A stretch of DNA of 64,000 nt from Leucobacter sp. L43 (GCF_016597785.1 NZ_JAENJG010000001.1:1240001-1304000); one strand, 5' to 3'; positions 28,993 through 38,784 are shown, counted from the stretch's first letter. The notes: generated by a model from the sequence alone, not told the origin. Program-made: numbers and translations.

Positions 28993-29022
28993 GAATCACT
29001 CTTTTCCGTTGGGCGATGTGGC

Positions 29023-29047
29023 AGGCTGCCGATCGGCACGGCAGCCT
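29023..29047. other. Perfect 8-bp hairpin between EccC and FHA genes
   Basis: AGGCTGCC and GGCAGCCT separated by 9 bases. No T tract follows on either strand, so it is not a classical terminator; it could attenuate or stabilise the transcript between eccC and the FHA gene. Confidence 0.45.
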
Positions 29048-29119
29048 CGCGATCGGGGCGCGACGCGGCGGTAACTCTGACAGGGTACCGTTCTGGGGCC
29101 CATTCGAGAATCCCGGCGA

Positions 29120-32100
29120 TCACGACTCGTCATGCGGGGCGTCTTGCGACGACGGGGCGTACGCGAGTTGCACCACCTGATACCCGCGCGACCGCGAGAT
29201 GACCTGTGCGCGACCCGGGGCGCTCGGAACCGCCTTGACCTTTCCGATCAGCTGGCCCTCTTCGGGATTTCCGCTCAGCAGGATGCCGGTGACGCCGAGA
29301 TCGGTCATGCCCTGCAGGATCGGATCGTACGCCGCACGTGACGCGCCGCCGGAACGGCGCGTCACGACGACGTGCAGTCCGAGGTCTCCGGCCTGGGCCA
29401 GGAGCTGCGCGAGCGGTGCCGCTGGGTTGCCCTGCTGCGTGGCCACCAGATCGTAGTCGTCGATGAGAATATATCCTTCGGCCCCGGTCCACCAGCTGCG
29501 ATTGCGCAGCTGGTCTGCCGTCACGTCGGGTCCGGGGAGCCGCGCCCGGAAGAACTCGACGAGCTGGTTCACCGCACCGGCGGCCTGCTCGGCGGTCGTC
29601 AGGTAGGCCCCGAGGTAGTCCTCGGGAATCTCGCCGAGGTGCGCGCGCCGGTAGTCGATCATGAAGATGCGGGCCTGGCCCGGCTCGTAGCGACGCGTGA
29701 TCTCGTGCACGATGCCGCGCAGCATCGACGACTTGCCCGAACCCGAGTCGCCGTACAAGAACAGGTGCTGTTCGCGAGCGGGGTCGATGCCGATCGGCGC
29801 GAGTTCTGCCTCGTCCAGTCCGAGCAGCAACTGCTGGGGGTTCGCGGCCGGATGCTGCCGCAGTTCGTCGAGCGGCAGGCGTTCCGGCAGCAGACGCAGT
29901 TTCGGGCCCTGCTCGCGCTGCCAGGCGCTGCTGACCTTTGCGACGAGGTCGTCGACGCCGTCGACGAGGGTCTCTGCTGCCGTGTCGGTGTCGATGCGGG
30001 GAAGGGCGGTGAGCATCTGGAGGCCGGAGGGATCGAGGCCGCGACCAGGCAACGCCGATACGTTCGCCGCCGCACGGCGGTTAACCTCGGAGTCGGCGGC
30101 GTCGCCGAGTCGCAGCTCGATGCGCCCACCCATGAGGTCCTTGACATTGGGTCGGATGTCGAGCCAGCGACTCGCCGTCAGCACGATATGCACGCCGAAG
30201 CTGAGGCCGCGGGCCGCCAACTGCTGCACGGGAGCCTCGAGGTTCTCGTAATCGCTTCGGAGCGTCGCCCACCCGTCGACGACGAGGAAGATGTCGCCGT
30301 AGCCGTCGTCGACGATTCCCTGCTCGCGCCGTGCACGGTACGTATCGATCGAGTCGATGCCGTGCGCGCGGAAGTATGCCTCTCGTGCGTTGAGGAGCGA
30401 CGTGACCTCGGCGACCGTGCGACGGATCACCTCCGGCTCGCCTCGCGTGGCGAGGCCCGCGAGATGGGGGAGATTGCGCAGCCCGGCGAAGCTGCCGCCG
30501 AAGTCGATGACGAACACCTGCACCTCGTGCGGGGTGTGCGTGAGCGCGAGCGCCGAGACGAGCGTCCGAGCCGCGGTGCTCTTGCCGGAGAGCGGAGCAC
30601 CCACGATCGCGACGTGCCCTGCGGCACCCGACAAGTCGAGGGTGAGCACGTCCCGTCGCTGATAGAGCGGCACGTCGACGATGCCGACCGGAACGGTGAG
30701 TCTGCGATGCTCGCGCCAGCGGGGAGCGTGCAGGCCGAGCTCGTAGCTGACCGCGAGCTTTCCGAGCAGCTGGTCGAGCGTCGCCGGCTCCTCCAGCGGA
30801 GGCAGCCACACCTGGTGCGCGGCCGGCCCGATGCCGGACATCCGGGCGACCGCCAGCTCGAAGGTGCTGCGCGTCTCCTCCGGTTCTGCCGCTGCGAGCT
30901 CCTCGGCTCGACGCTCGGCTTCGGCGGCCTGACGCGCTGCCTCGTCAGCGGGGTCGGTGAGCTGCTTCGCAGCCGCCGTGAACGGGGTGATGCGCACCGC
31001 GCCCGGCGCAGCCGACGCATCGTCTGCTGCGATCGCGCGTCGTGCGGGCGGTGGTCCGGAAACATAGGCCGCGCGGAACTGGGTGAGGTTGTCATCGCTG
31101 CCGACTTTGAGCAGACCGCCGCCCGGCTCCTGCGGCAGGTGATACGCGTCGGGTACGCCGATGACGGTGCGCGACTCAGCCGCAGAGAAGGTGCGCAGGC
31201 CGATGCGATACGAGAGGTGCGTGTCGAGTCCCTTGAGGCGCGACTCCTCGAGTCGCTGCGAAGCGAGCAGCAGATGCACGTGCAGCGAACGACCCAAGCG
31301 GCCGATCGCGACGAACGATTCGATGAACTCGGGCTTCGCGCTCAGCAGCTCGGAGAACTCGTCGGCGACGATGAGCAGCGCGGGCAACGGCGGCAGGTCG
31401 CTGCGACCGTTCTTTCTCGCCTTCTCGTACTCGCCGACGTTCACGAAGTTCCCCGCCGAGCGCAGAAGCTCCTGACGCCGCGTCATCTCGCCCTGCAGGG
31501 CGTCCTGCATGCGGTCGACGAGGCTGATCTCCTCGCCCAGGTTGGTGATGATCGCCGACACGTGCGGCATGTCGGCCATGCCTGCGAATGTCGCACCGCC
31601 CTTGAAGTCCACCAGCACGAAGTTGAGCTGCTCGGGCGAGTGCGTCAATGCGAGCGAGAGCACGAGCGTGCGCAGCACTTCGGACTTGCCCGAGCCCGTG
31701 GCGCCGATGATCAGACCGTGCGGGCCCATGCCCTGCGAAGCGGACTCCTTGAGGTCGAGGATCAGCGGGGCGCCATTCGTGTCCTGCCCGATCGGCACGC
31801 GCAGCCGGTCTCGCTCGGGCAGATATCGCCACTGCTGCTCGAGGTCGAGATCACGGACGTCGGGCAGGCTCAGCAGCTCGAGCAGCTCCTGCTGTCGCTT
31901 GCTCGCTCGGGATACCGACCCGCCGCCGCCGCCTTCTCGGTGCAGCGGTGCGAGACGGCGCGCAACCGCTTCCGCCTCGACCAGGCTCATGTCGTCGGGC
32001 GCGATGGTCTGCGCCTGCGTGCGCCCCTCTGCCACCTCTGCAGTGCCGGAGCCGATGTAGACCCGTGCGGTGTACGCATCATCGTTGTCGTCCCAAGCGC

Positions 32101-33115
32101 TCGGCAGGTCGAGCACGGTGATTCCTTGCAGGCCACCGGCGAATACCGAGTCACTGGGCGGCACGGTGGCGCCGTCGACGACGACGAGGAGGTGCGGGCC
32201 GCTGGAGGGCGAGCCCCCGCCTGCCGAGAATCGCGGGCGTTCGCGCAGATCCGCCGGGAGCATGCGGAGCAGGGTGTCGAGATCCGAGCCGATCATCCGA
32301 GCCGGGCCGAGCGAGTCCCTGAGTCGGGTGGACTGCGCATGCGGCAACCACTTCGCCCACTCCCACTGCGGGAGCGATTCGGGGCCGGCAGCGATGACGA
32401 TCTGCAGGTCGTCGGGACTGTGCAGCGCTGCGAGGTGGCAGATCATGCCCCGAGCCAGGCCCCGGATGCGTTCGACGTCGTCGCCGACGAGCTGCACGCT
32501 CCGGTAATGCGAGACGCGCACATAGGTGGGCAGGTCCGGTTGGGTCTCATGCGTTGCGAGAAAGCGGTGCGCCGCCGTCGTCGCCACCGGATCGAGATCT
32601 GCGATCGGAGGCAGCTCTGGGGCGACCAGCGTGAGCGCGAGCGGCTGTTCGCAGGTTCCGACGCGCACCGTGAGGAAGTCGTCGTCTGCAGCGCCGCGCT
32701 CCCACACCCTGGTACCGTCTTCGACCAGATAGCTCAGCGTCTCAGGGGCGGGATAGCGCCAGTTGCGCTCGCGGCGCTGCGCTTTCGCCGCGGTGCGCAC
32801 GGTGTCGCGCAGATCGGTGAGGTACGCGAGATACTCGCGGCGCGAGCTCAGAATCGATGCCTGCCGCGTCGCCCGCTGCCGCCAGCCGTTCACGAAGACG
32901 AACCCGAGCGCCGAGATGAGGAACATTCCACCGGTGATCCAGCCCGTCGGACCGGCGTTGCTCACGGAGACCATGATGATCGCGCCCACGCTGCCGAGCA
33001 TCGGAAGCGCCGAGGTCAGCAGACTGCTGCCTCCCTCGGAGGGCTCGATCTCGGGGGGCGCCTGCAGATTGACGCTGCCGGAGGGCACGCGCGGCGGCGC
33101 GAGTCGACTGCTCAT
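29120..33115 (-). CDS. eccC: Type VII secretion ATPase EccC
   Basis: 1331-residue FtsK/SpoIIIE motor of the main T7SS. Two N-terminal membrane helices (about 35-78), a conserved stalk region, then three ATPase domains with Walker A motifs GATGSGKSE (471-479), GAPLSGKST (839-847) and GDSGSGKSS (1122-1130). Walker B-type segments are visible (LLIVADEFSELL in domain 1, IFLVVDGWATLR in domain 2, GYILIDDYDLVA in domain 3). The domain-1 DEF matches the active-site residues of mycobacterial EccC; domains 2 and 3 have lost the canonical second acidic residue, as often seen in the substrate-binding ATPases. It is a single polypeptide, unlike the split EccCa/EccCb of ESX-1. GAAGGAG lies seven bases before ATG 33115. 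Divergent from the DUF2510 gene. Confidence 0.96.
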   Translation of the reverse strand: MSSRLAPPRVPSGSVNLQAPPEIEPSEGGSSLLTSALPMLGSVGAIIMVSVSNAGPTGWITGGMFLISALGFVFVNGWRQRATRQASILSSRREYLAYLTDLRDTVRTAAKAQRRERNWRYPAPETLSYLVEDGTRVWERGAADDDFLTVRVGTCEQPLALTLVAPELPPIADLDPVATTAAHRFLATHETQPDLPTYVRVSHYRSVQLVGDDVERIRGLARGMICHLAALHSPDDLQIVIAAGPESLPQWEWAKWLPHAQSTRLRDSLGPARMIGSDLDTLLRMLPADLRERPRFSAGGGSPSSGPHLLVVVDGATVPPSDSVFAGGLQGITVLDLPSAWDDNDDAYTARVYIGSGTAEVAEGRTQAQTIAPDDMSLVEAEAVARRLAPLHREGGGGGSVSRASKRQQELLELLSLPDVRDLDLEQQWRYLPERDRLRVPIGQDTNGAPLILDLKESASQGMGPHGLIIGATGSGKSEVLRTLVLSLALTHSPEQLNFVLVDFKGGATFAGMADMPHVSAIITNLGEEISLVDRMQDALQGEMTRRQELLRSAGNFVNVGEYEKARKNGRSDLPPLPALLIVADEFSELLSAKPEFIESFVAIGRLGRSLHVHLLLASQRLEESRLKGLDTHLSYRIGLRTFSAAESRTVIGVPDAYHLPQEPGGGLLKVGSDDNLTQFRAAYVSGPPPARRAIAADDASAAPGAVRITPFTAAAKQLTDPADEAARQAAEAERRAEELAAAEPEETRSTFELAVARMSGIGPAAHQVWLPPLEEPATLDQLLGKLAVSYELGLHAPRWREHRRLTVPVGIVDVPLYQRRDVLTLDLSGAAGHVAIVGAPLSGKSTAARTLVSALALTHTPHEVQVFVIDFGGSFAGLRNLPHLAGLATRGEPEVIRRTVAEVTSLLNAREAYFRAHGIDSIDTYRARREQGIVDDGYGDIFLVVDGWATLRSDYENLEAPVQQLAARGLSFGVHIVLTASRWLDIRPNVKDLMGGRIELRLGDAADSEVNRRAAANVSALPGRGLDPSGLQMLTALPRIDTDTAAETLVDGVDDLVAKVSSAWQREQGPKLRLLPERLPLDELRQHPAANPQQLLLGLDEAELAPIGIDPAREQHLFLYGDSGSGKSSMLRGIVHEITRRYEPGQARIFMIDYRRAHLGEIPEDYLGAYLTTAEQAAGAVNQLVEFFRARLPGPDVTADQLRNRSWWTGAEGYILIDDYDLVATQQGNPAAPLAQLLAQAGDLGLHVVVTRRSGGASRAAYDPILQGMTDLGVTGILLSGNPEEGQLIGKVKAVPSAPGRAQVISRSRGYQVVQLAYAPSSQDAPHDES

Positions 33116-33338
33116 CGATGTGCTCCTTCGAGCCGGTGTTCGGCCCGGCCGTTCCCTGGTGCTGCCACCGGTTCAGACTACCAACGGCTCCCGACGCGGA
33201 TGCAGCCCTTTTCCCCCGTCGCGCCACCTCGGGAACGATTAAGCTCTCGGACAGGAGCGGGTCATCGGCGCAGCGCCCCGATCCGCGGTCGACGCGAGCG
33301 TCGACGCTGATGAGAAACGTGCATGAAGGGATACTTCG
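33116..33338. promoter_or_regulatory. Divergent promoter region, eccC and DUF2510 gene
   Basis: 223 bases without a gene. On the minus strand TAGTCT (near 33176-33181) is a possible -10 for eccC; no convincing -35. The stretch contains the strong eccC ribosome binding site at its left end. Confidence 0.4.
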
Positions 33339-34160
33339 GTGGAGCTCGCTGAGGGAACGGCCGCGACGCCGCCGGCCGCGTGGTACCCGGATCCGGCCGG
33401 CAGCGGCATGCTGCGCTACTGGGACGGATCGGGCTGGACCGGTCACCTCGCCCCGGCTTCGACGCCGGCGCCCCAGGCCGACCCGGCGCACCCGCATGTC
33501 CGGCCCGCATACGCGCGGGCTCGCAGACCGCCCCACGAGCGGGTTTGGACGACGGGCACGATCGTCACGCTCATCGTGTGCGCTCTGCTGGTCATCGCGA
33601 CGGTTCCGGCGCTCGCCTGGCTCGCGGGCGCCAAGGCGCACGCACTCGAGGGCGGCGCGGCGGCGGCCGTCGAGAAGTTCCTCGCCGCTGCGACGACGGG
33701 TGATCCGGCGTGGCGCGACGCAGCCGATCCAGCGCTGCATCCCGAGACCGACGACAGCGCCACCCCGCTCTACGGAGATATCGCCTCAGCAGAGCAGCTC
33801 GGCCTCACCCTGGACTACCGATACGACCCCGGCGATTTCGTCTATGCGAACGCCGGGTCGAGTTACCTCACCGGCGAACCGCAGACTGCGGACACTGTGT
33901 CCGTTCCCGTCGCTCTCACCTATGACTACACGGTCGATGGCGAGTCGTTCACTTCAGAACTCACGCAGGCCCTCTGGCTCACCCGCCCCTTCTACTACGA
34001 TGGAGACGACGAGCCGAGCGCCTCCGATGCATCGCGCGCGCCCTCGGCCGTCGGCCCCTGGCGCGTGGCGGGGATCGCGGCCGGATCGACCATCGACTTC
34101 GACATCGCAGGCGACGAATTCGAGACCACGTTCTCCGATGCCGGCACCGGGAGCGACTAG
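33339..34160 (+). CDS. DUF2510 membrane protein
   Basis: 273 residues. N-terminal DUF2510 motif at about 13-40 (AAWYPDPAGSGMLRYWDGSGW), one membrane helix at about 72-95, then an extracellular domain of about 175 residues rich in Asp, Tyr and Thr with no recognised fold. DUF2510 is common at the N-terminus of actinobacterial membrane proteins. Start is GTG 33339, supported by AAGGGA eight bases upstream. First gene of a three-gene plus-strand cassette ending with a metalloprotease. Confidence 0.85.
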   Translation: MELAEGTAATPPAAWYPDPAGSGMLRYWDGSGWTGHLAPASTPAPQADPAHPHVRPAYARARRPPHERVWTTGTIVTLIVCALLVIATVPALAWLAGAKAHALEGGAAAAVEKFLAAATTGDPAWRDAADPALHPETDDSATPLYGDIASAEQLGLTLDYRYDPGDFVYANAGSSYLTGEPQTADTVSVPVALTYDYTVDGESFTSELTQALWLTRPFYYDGDDEPSASDASRAPSAVGPWRVAGIAAGSTIDFDIAGDEFETTFSDAGTGSD

Positions 34161-34184
34161 AGCGTCTGCGCCGACCCGAAATCG

Positions 34185-34517
34185 ATGATTCTGGAGATGT
34201 CTCAGCTCTCGCGTCAGGACGGCATGCTCAGCAGCTCGTGCCTGGTGCGACAGGGGGACGCACGACTGCGCCCCGACGACCTCGACCCGCAGGCGGTTGC
34301 TGCGAAGTTTCCGGTGATGAACGAGTTCAGCACGATCCCCGACGACGTCATGGGAGCGGAGGTCGGCTACGACACGCTGCCACCGCTCTCCCAATACCCG
34401 ATCACGATGGGCGATACGCAGTACGTCTTCACGATCGCGGCTACCCCGAGCGGTGGCGCAGGCGTGCAGGGCCAGACGCTCCGGTTCATCCAGGTCGCAG
34501 AGGTGGCGGGCGAATGA
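34185..34517 (+). CDS. Small hypothetical protein, start uncertain
   Basis: 110 residues, no signal peptide or membrane segment, no recognised family. It is placed between the DUF2510 gene (24 bp upstream) and the metalloprotease gene, whose ATG overlaps its stop by 4 bp. The coupled stop/start and the intact frame argue that it is real, but no good ribosome binding site precedes ATG 34185 or ATG 34197. The C-terminal half (YVFTIAATPSGG, LRFIQVAEV) looks beta-rich. It could be the 3' remnant of a longer gene. Confidence 0.6.
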   Translation: MILEMSQLSRQDGMLSSSCLVRQGDARLRPDDLDPQAVAAKFPVMNEFSTIPDDVMGAEVGYDTLPPLSQYPITMGDTQYVFTIAATPSGGAGVQGQTLRFIQVAEVAGE

Positions 34518-35893
34518 GCGCAGACACGAGCAGCGCGGGTGCCTCCCGCGAAAGCGGCGACGTTGCGACGCAGCCGCGTCGAAGAAACCGCCGGGCAAGA
34601 CTGGCCCAGCTGATCGTCATCGCGGCGACCGTGCTCTGCCTCGGCGTCGCAGGTTCGGTCGCCGCCCTGAACTGGCCCACCCCGTACCCGGCGGGGCAGG
34701 CAGCGGCGGTGCCGGCTGGCGACACGACCCCAGCCTGGGTCGAGGAGGACTACGACGCTGAGACGAGCAGCTACGATCAGGCGTGGTTCGACATGAACGA
34801 GGCCCTGCAGCAGCACGATCGAGAGCTGTTCCTCTCGTATGCGGAGGGTGACGCGCAGGCGCAGCTGGCGCTGTGGTGGGACAACCTGTCCGCACTCGGC
34901 TGGACCACGGGTTTCATCGCCCCGAACACCGACGCCGATGGGTCCCAGCTGGTCAACATCGGCGTCGACCTCGGCTTCCCTGCGAACGAAATGCGCGGGA
35001 GCGGGGCGGCCGACGCTGGGCTGATTCTCACCCAGGGCAGCTATTACCGCATCACGACGACGGGCAGCGGCGATTCGCTGCGCATCACCTCTTTCGTGCC
35101 GCGCGACGTGATCCAGCCCTGGGACGACGGCAAGATCTACGTCGAGCGACGCGACCACGTCGTGCTGTTCGCACTGGAGGACGAGCGAGAGTTGGTGACG
35201 CGCACCATCGACGAAGCCGAAGAGGCGGCAGTGACGACCCTCGAACTCGCCACGCGCATGGGCGGTGACGTGCCGCAAACCGGTTTCACCTCGGGCATCA
35301 CGGCGAGCAATGAACGTCTCGAGCGGTGGCGGTACGGAAACTTGGAGAAACCGGAGGGCGAGATCGACGCCGCCGGGTTCGCCCGGTCGAGCTATCGCCC
35401 CCAGGGCTCGGAGATCATCGACCCGAGCATCGCGACCGGCCAGGCGACCGGCGGCACGACCGTCGTACTGGGGCCCGGTGCCGACTTCGACCGGCGCGCG
35501 GTCTTCATCCACGAATTCGCCCATGCGATCCACTACACGGCGGCGCCGTCCCAGAGCTGGGCCACCTCGACGGCGGCGCTCGAGGGCTTCGCCCGGTATG
35601 CCGAGTACGCCTCCGGCGCCGCGCAGTTCATCGCCTATCCGGAGCTGAAAGCCGCGGTGGCGTCGCTGGGCGTCGACGTGTTCTCCGACGAGCGCATCTA
35701 CCAGGAGGCCGGGGCGCTCGAAGCCTACGACGCCGCCGGATCGTACTATCTCTTCGTCGCGGAGAACGGCGGCGACCCGTGGGCGCTCGCGGTCGACTCG
35801 GTCACCGAGGGCCGACCCATCTCCGAGGTCGCCGCGGCATCCTCCGCTGCGCTCTCGGCCGAGAACTGGCAGCTCTGGGTCGCGGGCCAGTAG
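34514..35893 (+). CDS. Membrane-anchored HEFAH zinc metalloprotease
   Basis: 459 residues. One membrane helix at about 30-52 after a basic cytoplasmic N-terminus, so the catalytic part is extracellular. The zinc motif FIHEFAHAIHYTA (HExxH) lies at about residues 335-345, followed by a possible third ligand Glu in TAALEGFARYAEYA about 22 residues later, as in gluzincin-type proteases. The middle region (about 85-230) is an unrecognised domain. ATG 34514 overlaps the stop of the small upstream gene. Sitting inside a T7SS locus it might process surface or secreted proteins; that is inference. Confidence 0.85.
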   Translation: MSADTSSAGASRESGDVATQPRRRNRRARLAQLIVIAATVLCLGVAGSVAALNWPTPYPAGQAAAVPAGDTTPAWVEEDYDAETSSYDQAWFDMNEALQQHDRELFLSYAEGDAQAQLALWWDNLSALGWTTGFIAPNTDADGSQLVNIGVDLGFPANEMRGSGAADAGLILTQGSYYRITTTGSGDSLRITSFVPRDVIQPWDDGKIYVERRDHVVLFALEDERELVTRTIDEAEEAAVTTLELATRMGGDVPQTGFTSGITASNERLERWRYGNLEKPEGEIDAAGFARSSYRPQGSEIIDPSIATGQATGGTTVVLGPGADFDRRAVFIHEFAHAIHYTAAPSQSWATSTAALEGFARYAEYASGAAQFIAYPELKAAVASLGVDVFSDERIYQEAGALEAYDAAGSYYLFVAENGGDPWALAVDSVTEGRPISEVAAASSAALSAENWQLWVAGQ

Positions 35894-35914
35894 GCCGAGC
35901 TACCCGCGTTCCCC

Positions 35915-37276
35915 TCAGCTGCCGTCGCTCTCCGGGGTGCGGCCGCCGGCGCGCGAGGCACGTGCTGCCGGTCCGCAGTCGCCCTCGTCCTCGAGCTTGG
36001 GAGCGATGTACCCGCCCAACCCAGACCGGGCCGACTTCTTCTCAGCGCCGCCGCCGGCGCCGCCGCCCATCATCATGCCTCCAGGGCGCGCGCCGCGGCC
36101 CGAGCCGGCGGTGTTCGACGATGCGCCGGATCCGCCACCCGATCCTCCGGCACCGGCCGCCGCCGCCGCACCGCGCAGGCCGCCGCCGCCGGTCAGGCCT
36201 GCCCCGGCGGGAGCCGCGCCGAGCCCTCCGGGGCCGACCGCGCCGAGGCCCATGCCGAAGCCGGAGTTGCCGCCGCCCGCGCCCGCCAGCTTCGCTCCCG
36301 CCGCGAGACCGGCCGCGCCGAGCCCGGCTGCCCCGAGACCGCTGCGCACCGCCGACCCGTCGAGGTTGCTGTCGACGCTCGGGCGCTGCCCGGTATCGGT
36401 CCAATTCGGATCCTCTTGGCCGCCGGGGCCATCAGAACCCGGCCCGTCGGGGTCGAAGGGCGGCGGGTCCGTGATCACCGGCGGCCAGTCGGGGTCGAGC
36501 GGCTGCGGGAGCGTGGGGTCGTTCGGACCGTCCGGGCCATTCGGTCCGGTCGGATCAACCGGTCCCCCAACGTCGCCCGAACCGCCGCCGCCCGATCCGG
36601 GGCCGGTACCCGTCGGACCGCCTCCGCCCGGATTTCGGCCGACCGGCGGCGGCACACTCGGGTTAGGGCCTCCCGTGACCGGAGACGAGGTGCCGTCACT
36701 GTCGCCGGTGAGCTGATCATTCACGTTCGGATCGTTGGGCTCGACGCGGTCGAAACCGGTGCGGATCGTGCGGTCGAGCTCGTCGGAGCGATCAGTGAGG
36801 AAGGCCCTCATCCGATTCAGCGCCTTCTGCGCTTCCTCCTCCCGGCGCTCCTGGAAGAATGCGCTCGCCACGGCGAGTCCCACTGGTCCGGTTCCGAGCC
36901 CGATGAGTCCGTACGGGGTCATCGCTTCCGGCTGTCCGCGATCGATCGCATCGCGGACAGTGGACGGCAATCCCCCCATGGGAAGCGCATCGAGTTCACT
37001 CTGCGCCTGCTGCCGAATCATCTCGCTGTGTTGCGGGATGGTCTTGTCGATGCGATCCAGCCACGAACGGGCGTTGGCGAGGGTCATCTCCATCGCCTGC
37101 AGGTGGGCGGCTGCCACTCCTGCCGACGTGCCCGACCATTCGCCGTTCTCGATCGACTCGCGCACGCGCTGCGTACGCGCCTTGATGTTCTGCACCGAGT
37201 CCTGCATCCAAGAGAGCTTGTCCAGGCGCCAGGTAGCCCCGGACGCCAGATTCTGAAGTTCTTCCTCAGCACTCAC
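35915..37276 (-). CDS. Gly/Pro-rich T7SS substrate candidate
   Basis: 453 residues, no signal peptide. The N-terminal 190 residues are helical and WXG-like (GEWSGTSAGVAAAHLQAME at about residue 50), with the segments LDALPMGGLPS and GLIGLGTGPVGLAVASAFF, a short hydrophobic stretch. The remainder is very rich in Gly, Pro, Asn and Asp (GPNGPDGPNDP, GGGGSGDVGG), ending in basic and acidic patches. This resembles the Pro/Gly-rich Esp/PPE-like substrates of ESX systems. GTG 37276 overlaps the mycosin stop (GTGA). It ends the substrate operon, and its stop lies 21 bases from the metalloprotease stop (convergent). Confidence 0.78.
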   Translation of the reverse strand: MSAEEELQNLASGATWRLDKLSWMQDSVQNIKARTQRVRESIENGEWSGTSAGVAAAHLQAMEMTLANARSWLDRIDKTIPQHSEMIRQQAQSELDALPMGGLPSTVRDAIDRGQPEAMTPYGLIGLGTGPVGLAVASAFFQERREEEAQKALNRMRAFLTDRSDELDRTIRTGFDRVEPNDPNVNDQLTGDSDGTSSPVTGGPNPSVPPPVGRNPGGGGPTGTGPGSGGGGSGDVGGPVDPTGPNGPDGPNDPTLPQPLDPDWPPVITDPPPFDPDGPGSDGPGGQEDPNWTDTGQRPSVDSNLDGSAVRSGLGAAGLGAAGLAAGAKLAGAGGGNSGFGMGLGAVGPGGLGAAPAGAGLTGGGGLRGAAAAAGAGGSGGGSGASSNTAGSGRGARPGGMMMGGGAGGGAEKKSARSGLGGYIAPKLEDEGDCGPAARASRAGGRTPESDGS

Positions 37277-38784
37277 TGTCCGCCTCCTACGGTCTGATGA
37301 CTGTTTGCCGCACGCGGCCGTGTTCTCGTGACGAAGACTGCGACGGCGATGAGCACGAGTACGATCACTCCCGCCCCAACGGCGATCCAGACCCACAGGG
37401 GGGTGCCCGTGGCATCATCCGTCGTCTCTCCGGATTGCGCATAGACGGAATCGACCATCTCACCGGCATCCGTCAGCACCTGTGCGCCATCGTTCACCAC
37501 CGCTTGATACGCCTCGAACTGCGGAGGGTACGGTCCGGTCGACCACTCGCACTTCCACACGCCGCCGTCCTCCACAACGCCGGCCTCACCGTCCGGGGCC
37601 GCGCATCTCGAGTCGGAGATGTCGCTGACGAACAGCGGGTTCTCGTCGGGGAACGCGCTCGGGTCCAGTTCGAGACTGCTCTTCGGATTCGCGTATCCGT
37701 ACCCGAGATAGATGTCGTTCCAGACCGCATCGTGCTCGCCGCCGGCACCGGTCGTGCGCACCATCGCCTGCAGCGCCTGGAACACCGATGTGCCGGGGTA
37801 CTTCTGCACCATGAGCGCGAGCGAGCCGGCAAGGATCGGCGCCGAGTACGAGGAGCCGTCGATCCGCGTCGGCCCCCACGCCGTCGCGTCGCCGACCCCG
37901 AGGAGCCCCGCGCCCGGCACGGCGAAGGCGAGATTCAACGACCCCGAGCCCCGGTCACCGGTCGCCGGGCTGGTGAGCAGTTCACCCTGCGAGTCGATCG
38001 CGCTCACGGGTACGGCGCCGTTCGTCAGCCACGGGCCACCGATGAATCCGAGTTCAGTATCCGGGTTGGGCGTGCCCGTCACCACGGCGACGCCCTGGGC
38101 CTGGGCTTCGATCAGCACCTGATCCCAGTCGCCGAGTCCGCTGAGCACCGACACCGACACGATGTCGGCGCCGTCGCGGATCGCCGCACGCGCGGCGAGG
38201 GCGGTCGCGTCGCCCTCAGCGCTCGGATTCTCGTAGATCTCCGTCCCGACTCCCGGACGGATGTCGCGCGCGAGGTCGACATCACCGTCGGCGCGGGTCG
38301 GATCCTGAAGTTCGCACGTGTCGATTCCCTCGATGTCGCCGACGCCGTAGAACCAGACGGAAGCGTCCGGGGCGATTCCGGTGGCTCCCGGCCCGCCGTC
38401 CTCCGCCGTCCCAGACCCCACGAGCATCGACACGACGTTCGTCCCGTGCTCCGAGATCTCCGGGTCCGTCGACTCGATCTGCGCGGGCTCACCGGTTCCG
38501 GCATCGACGCATGTGGTGCCGCGCACCTCCACGTCGGCCCCCGCCAGCTCCGGTACCTCGGTGTTGATGGCCTCATCGATCACGGCGATGGTGACGCCCT
38601 CGCCAGTGACCCCGTCCTCCTGCAGCGCAGCGTAATCGAGCCATTGCTCGGTATTCCAGAGCAGCGCGGGGCGCTCGCCGGGCTCCGCAGTCTGGGCCGC
38701 CGCAGGTGACGCATGGGTCATCAGCATCACGGCCGAGGCGAGCACGAAGGCGCCGCTGGAAAGTCCGATTCCACGCCTGATCAC
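37273..38784 (-). CDS. Membrane-anchored subtilisin-like protease (mycosin-like)
   Basis: 503 residues. Signal peptide at 1-31 (LASAVMLMTHASPAAAQ), peptidase S8 domain, and a C-terminal membrane helix (VWIAVGAGVIVLVLIAVAVFV) with a short basic tail: the mycosin layout. Catalytic residues are present: Asp in TIAVIDEAIN, His in SEHGTNVVSML, Ser in DGSSYSAPILAG; the usual DSG is changed to DEA. A large Cys-containing insertion lies near residue 90. GTG 38784 overlaps the upstream stop by 4 bp; GTG 38793 would add three residues. It is the second mycosin of the superlocus and lies within the substrate operon. Confidence 0.9.
   Translation of the reverse strand: MIRRGIGLSSGAFVLASAVMLMTHASPAAAQTAEPGERPALLWNTEQWLDYAALQEDGVTGEGVTIAVIDEAINTEVPELAGADVEVRGTTCVDAGTGEPAQIESTDPEISEHGTNVVSMLVGSGTAEDGGPGATGIAPDASVWFYGVGDIEGIDTCELQDPTRADGDVDLARDIRPGVGTEIYENPSAEGDATALAARAAIRDGADIVSVSVLSGLGDWDQVLIEAQAQGVAVVTGTPNPDTELGFIGGPWLTNGAVPVSAIDSQGELLTSPATGDRGSGSLNLAFAVPGAGLLGVGDATAWGPTRIDGSSYSAPILAGSLALMVQKYPGTSVFQALQAMVRTTGAGGEHDAVWNDIYLGYGYANPKSSLELDPSAFPDENPLFVSDISDSRCAAPDGEAGVVEDGGVWKCEWSTGPYPPQFEAYQAVVNDGAQVLTDAGEMVDSVYAQSGETTDDATGTPLWVWIAVGAGVIVLVLIAVAVFVTRTRPRAANSHQTVGGGQ

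Noticed and set aside
29372..33310. 1312-residue plus-strand ORF opposite eccC
   Set aside because: Arg/Gln/Glu/Asp-rich product with no domain; it is the antisense of a clear EccC with three Walker A motifs.
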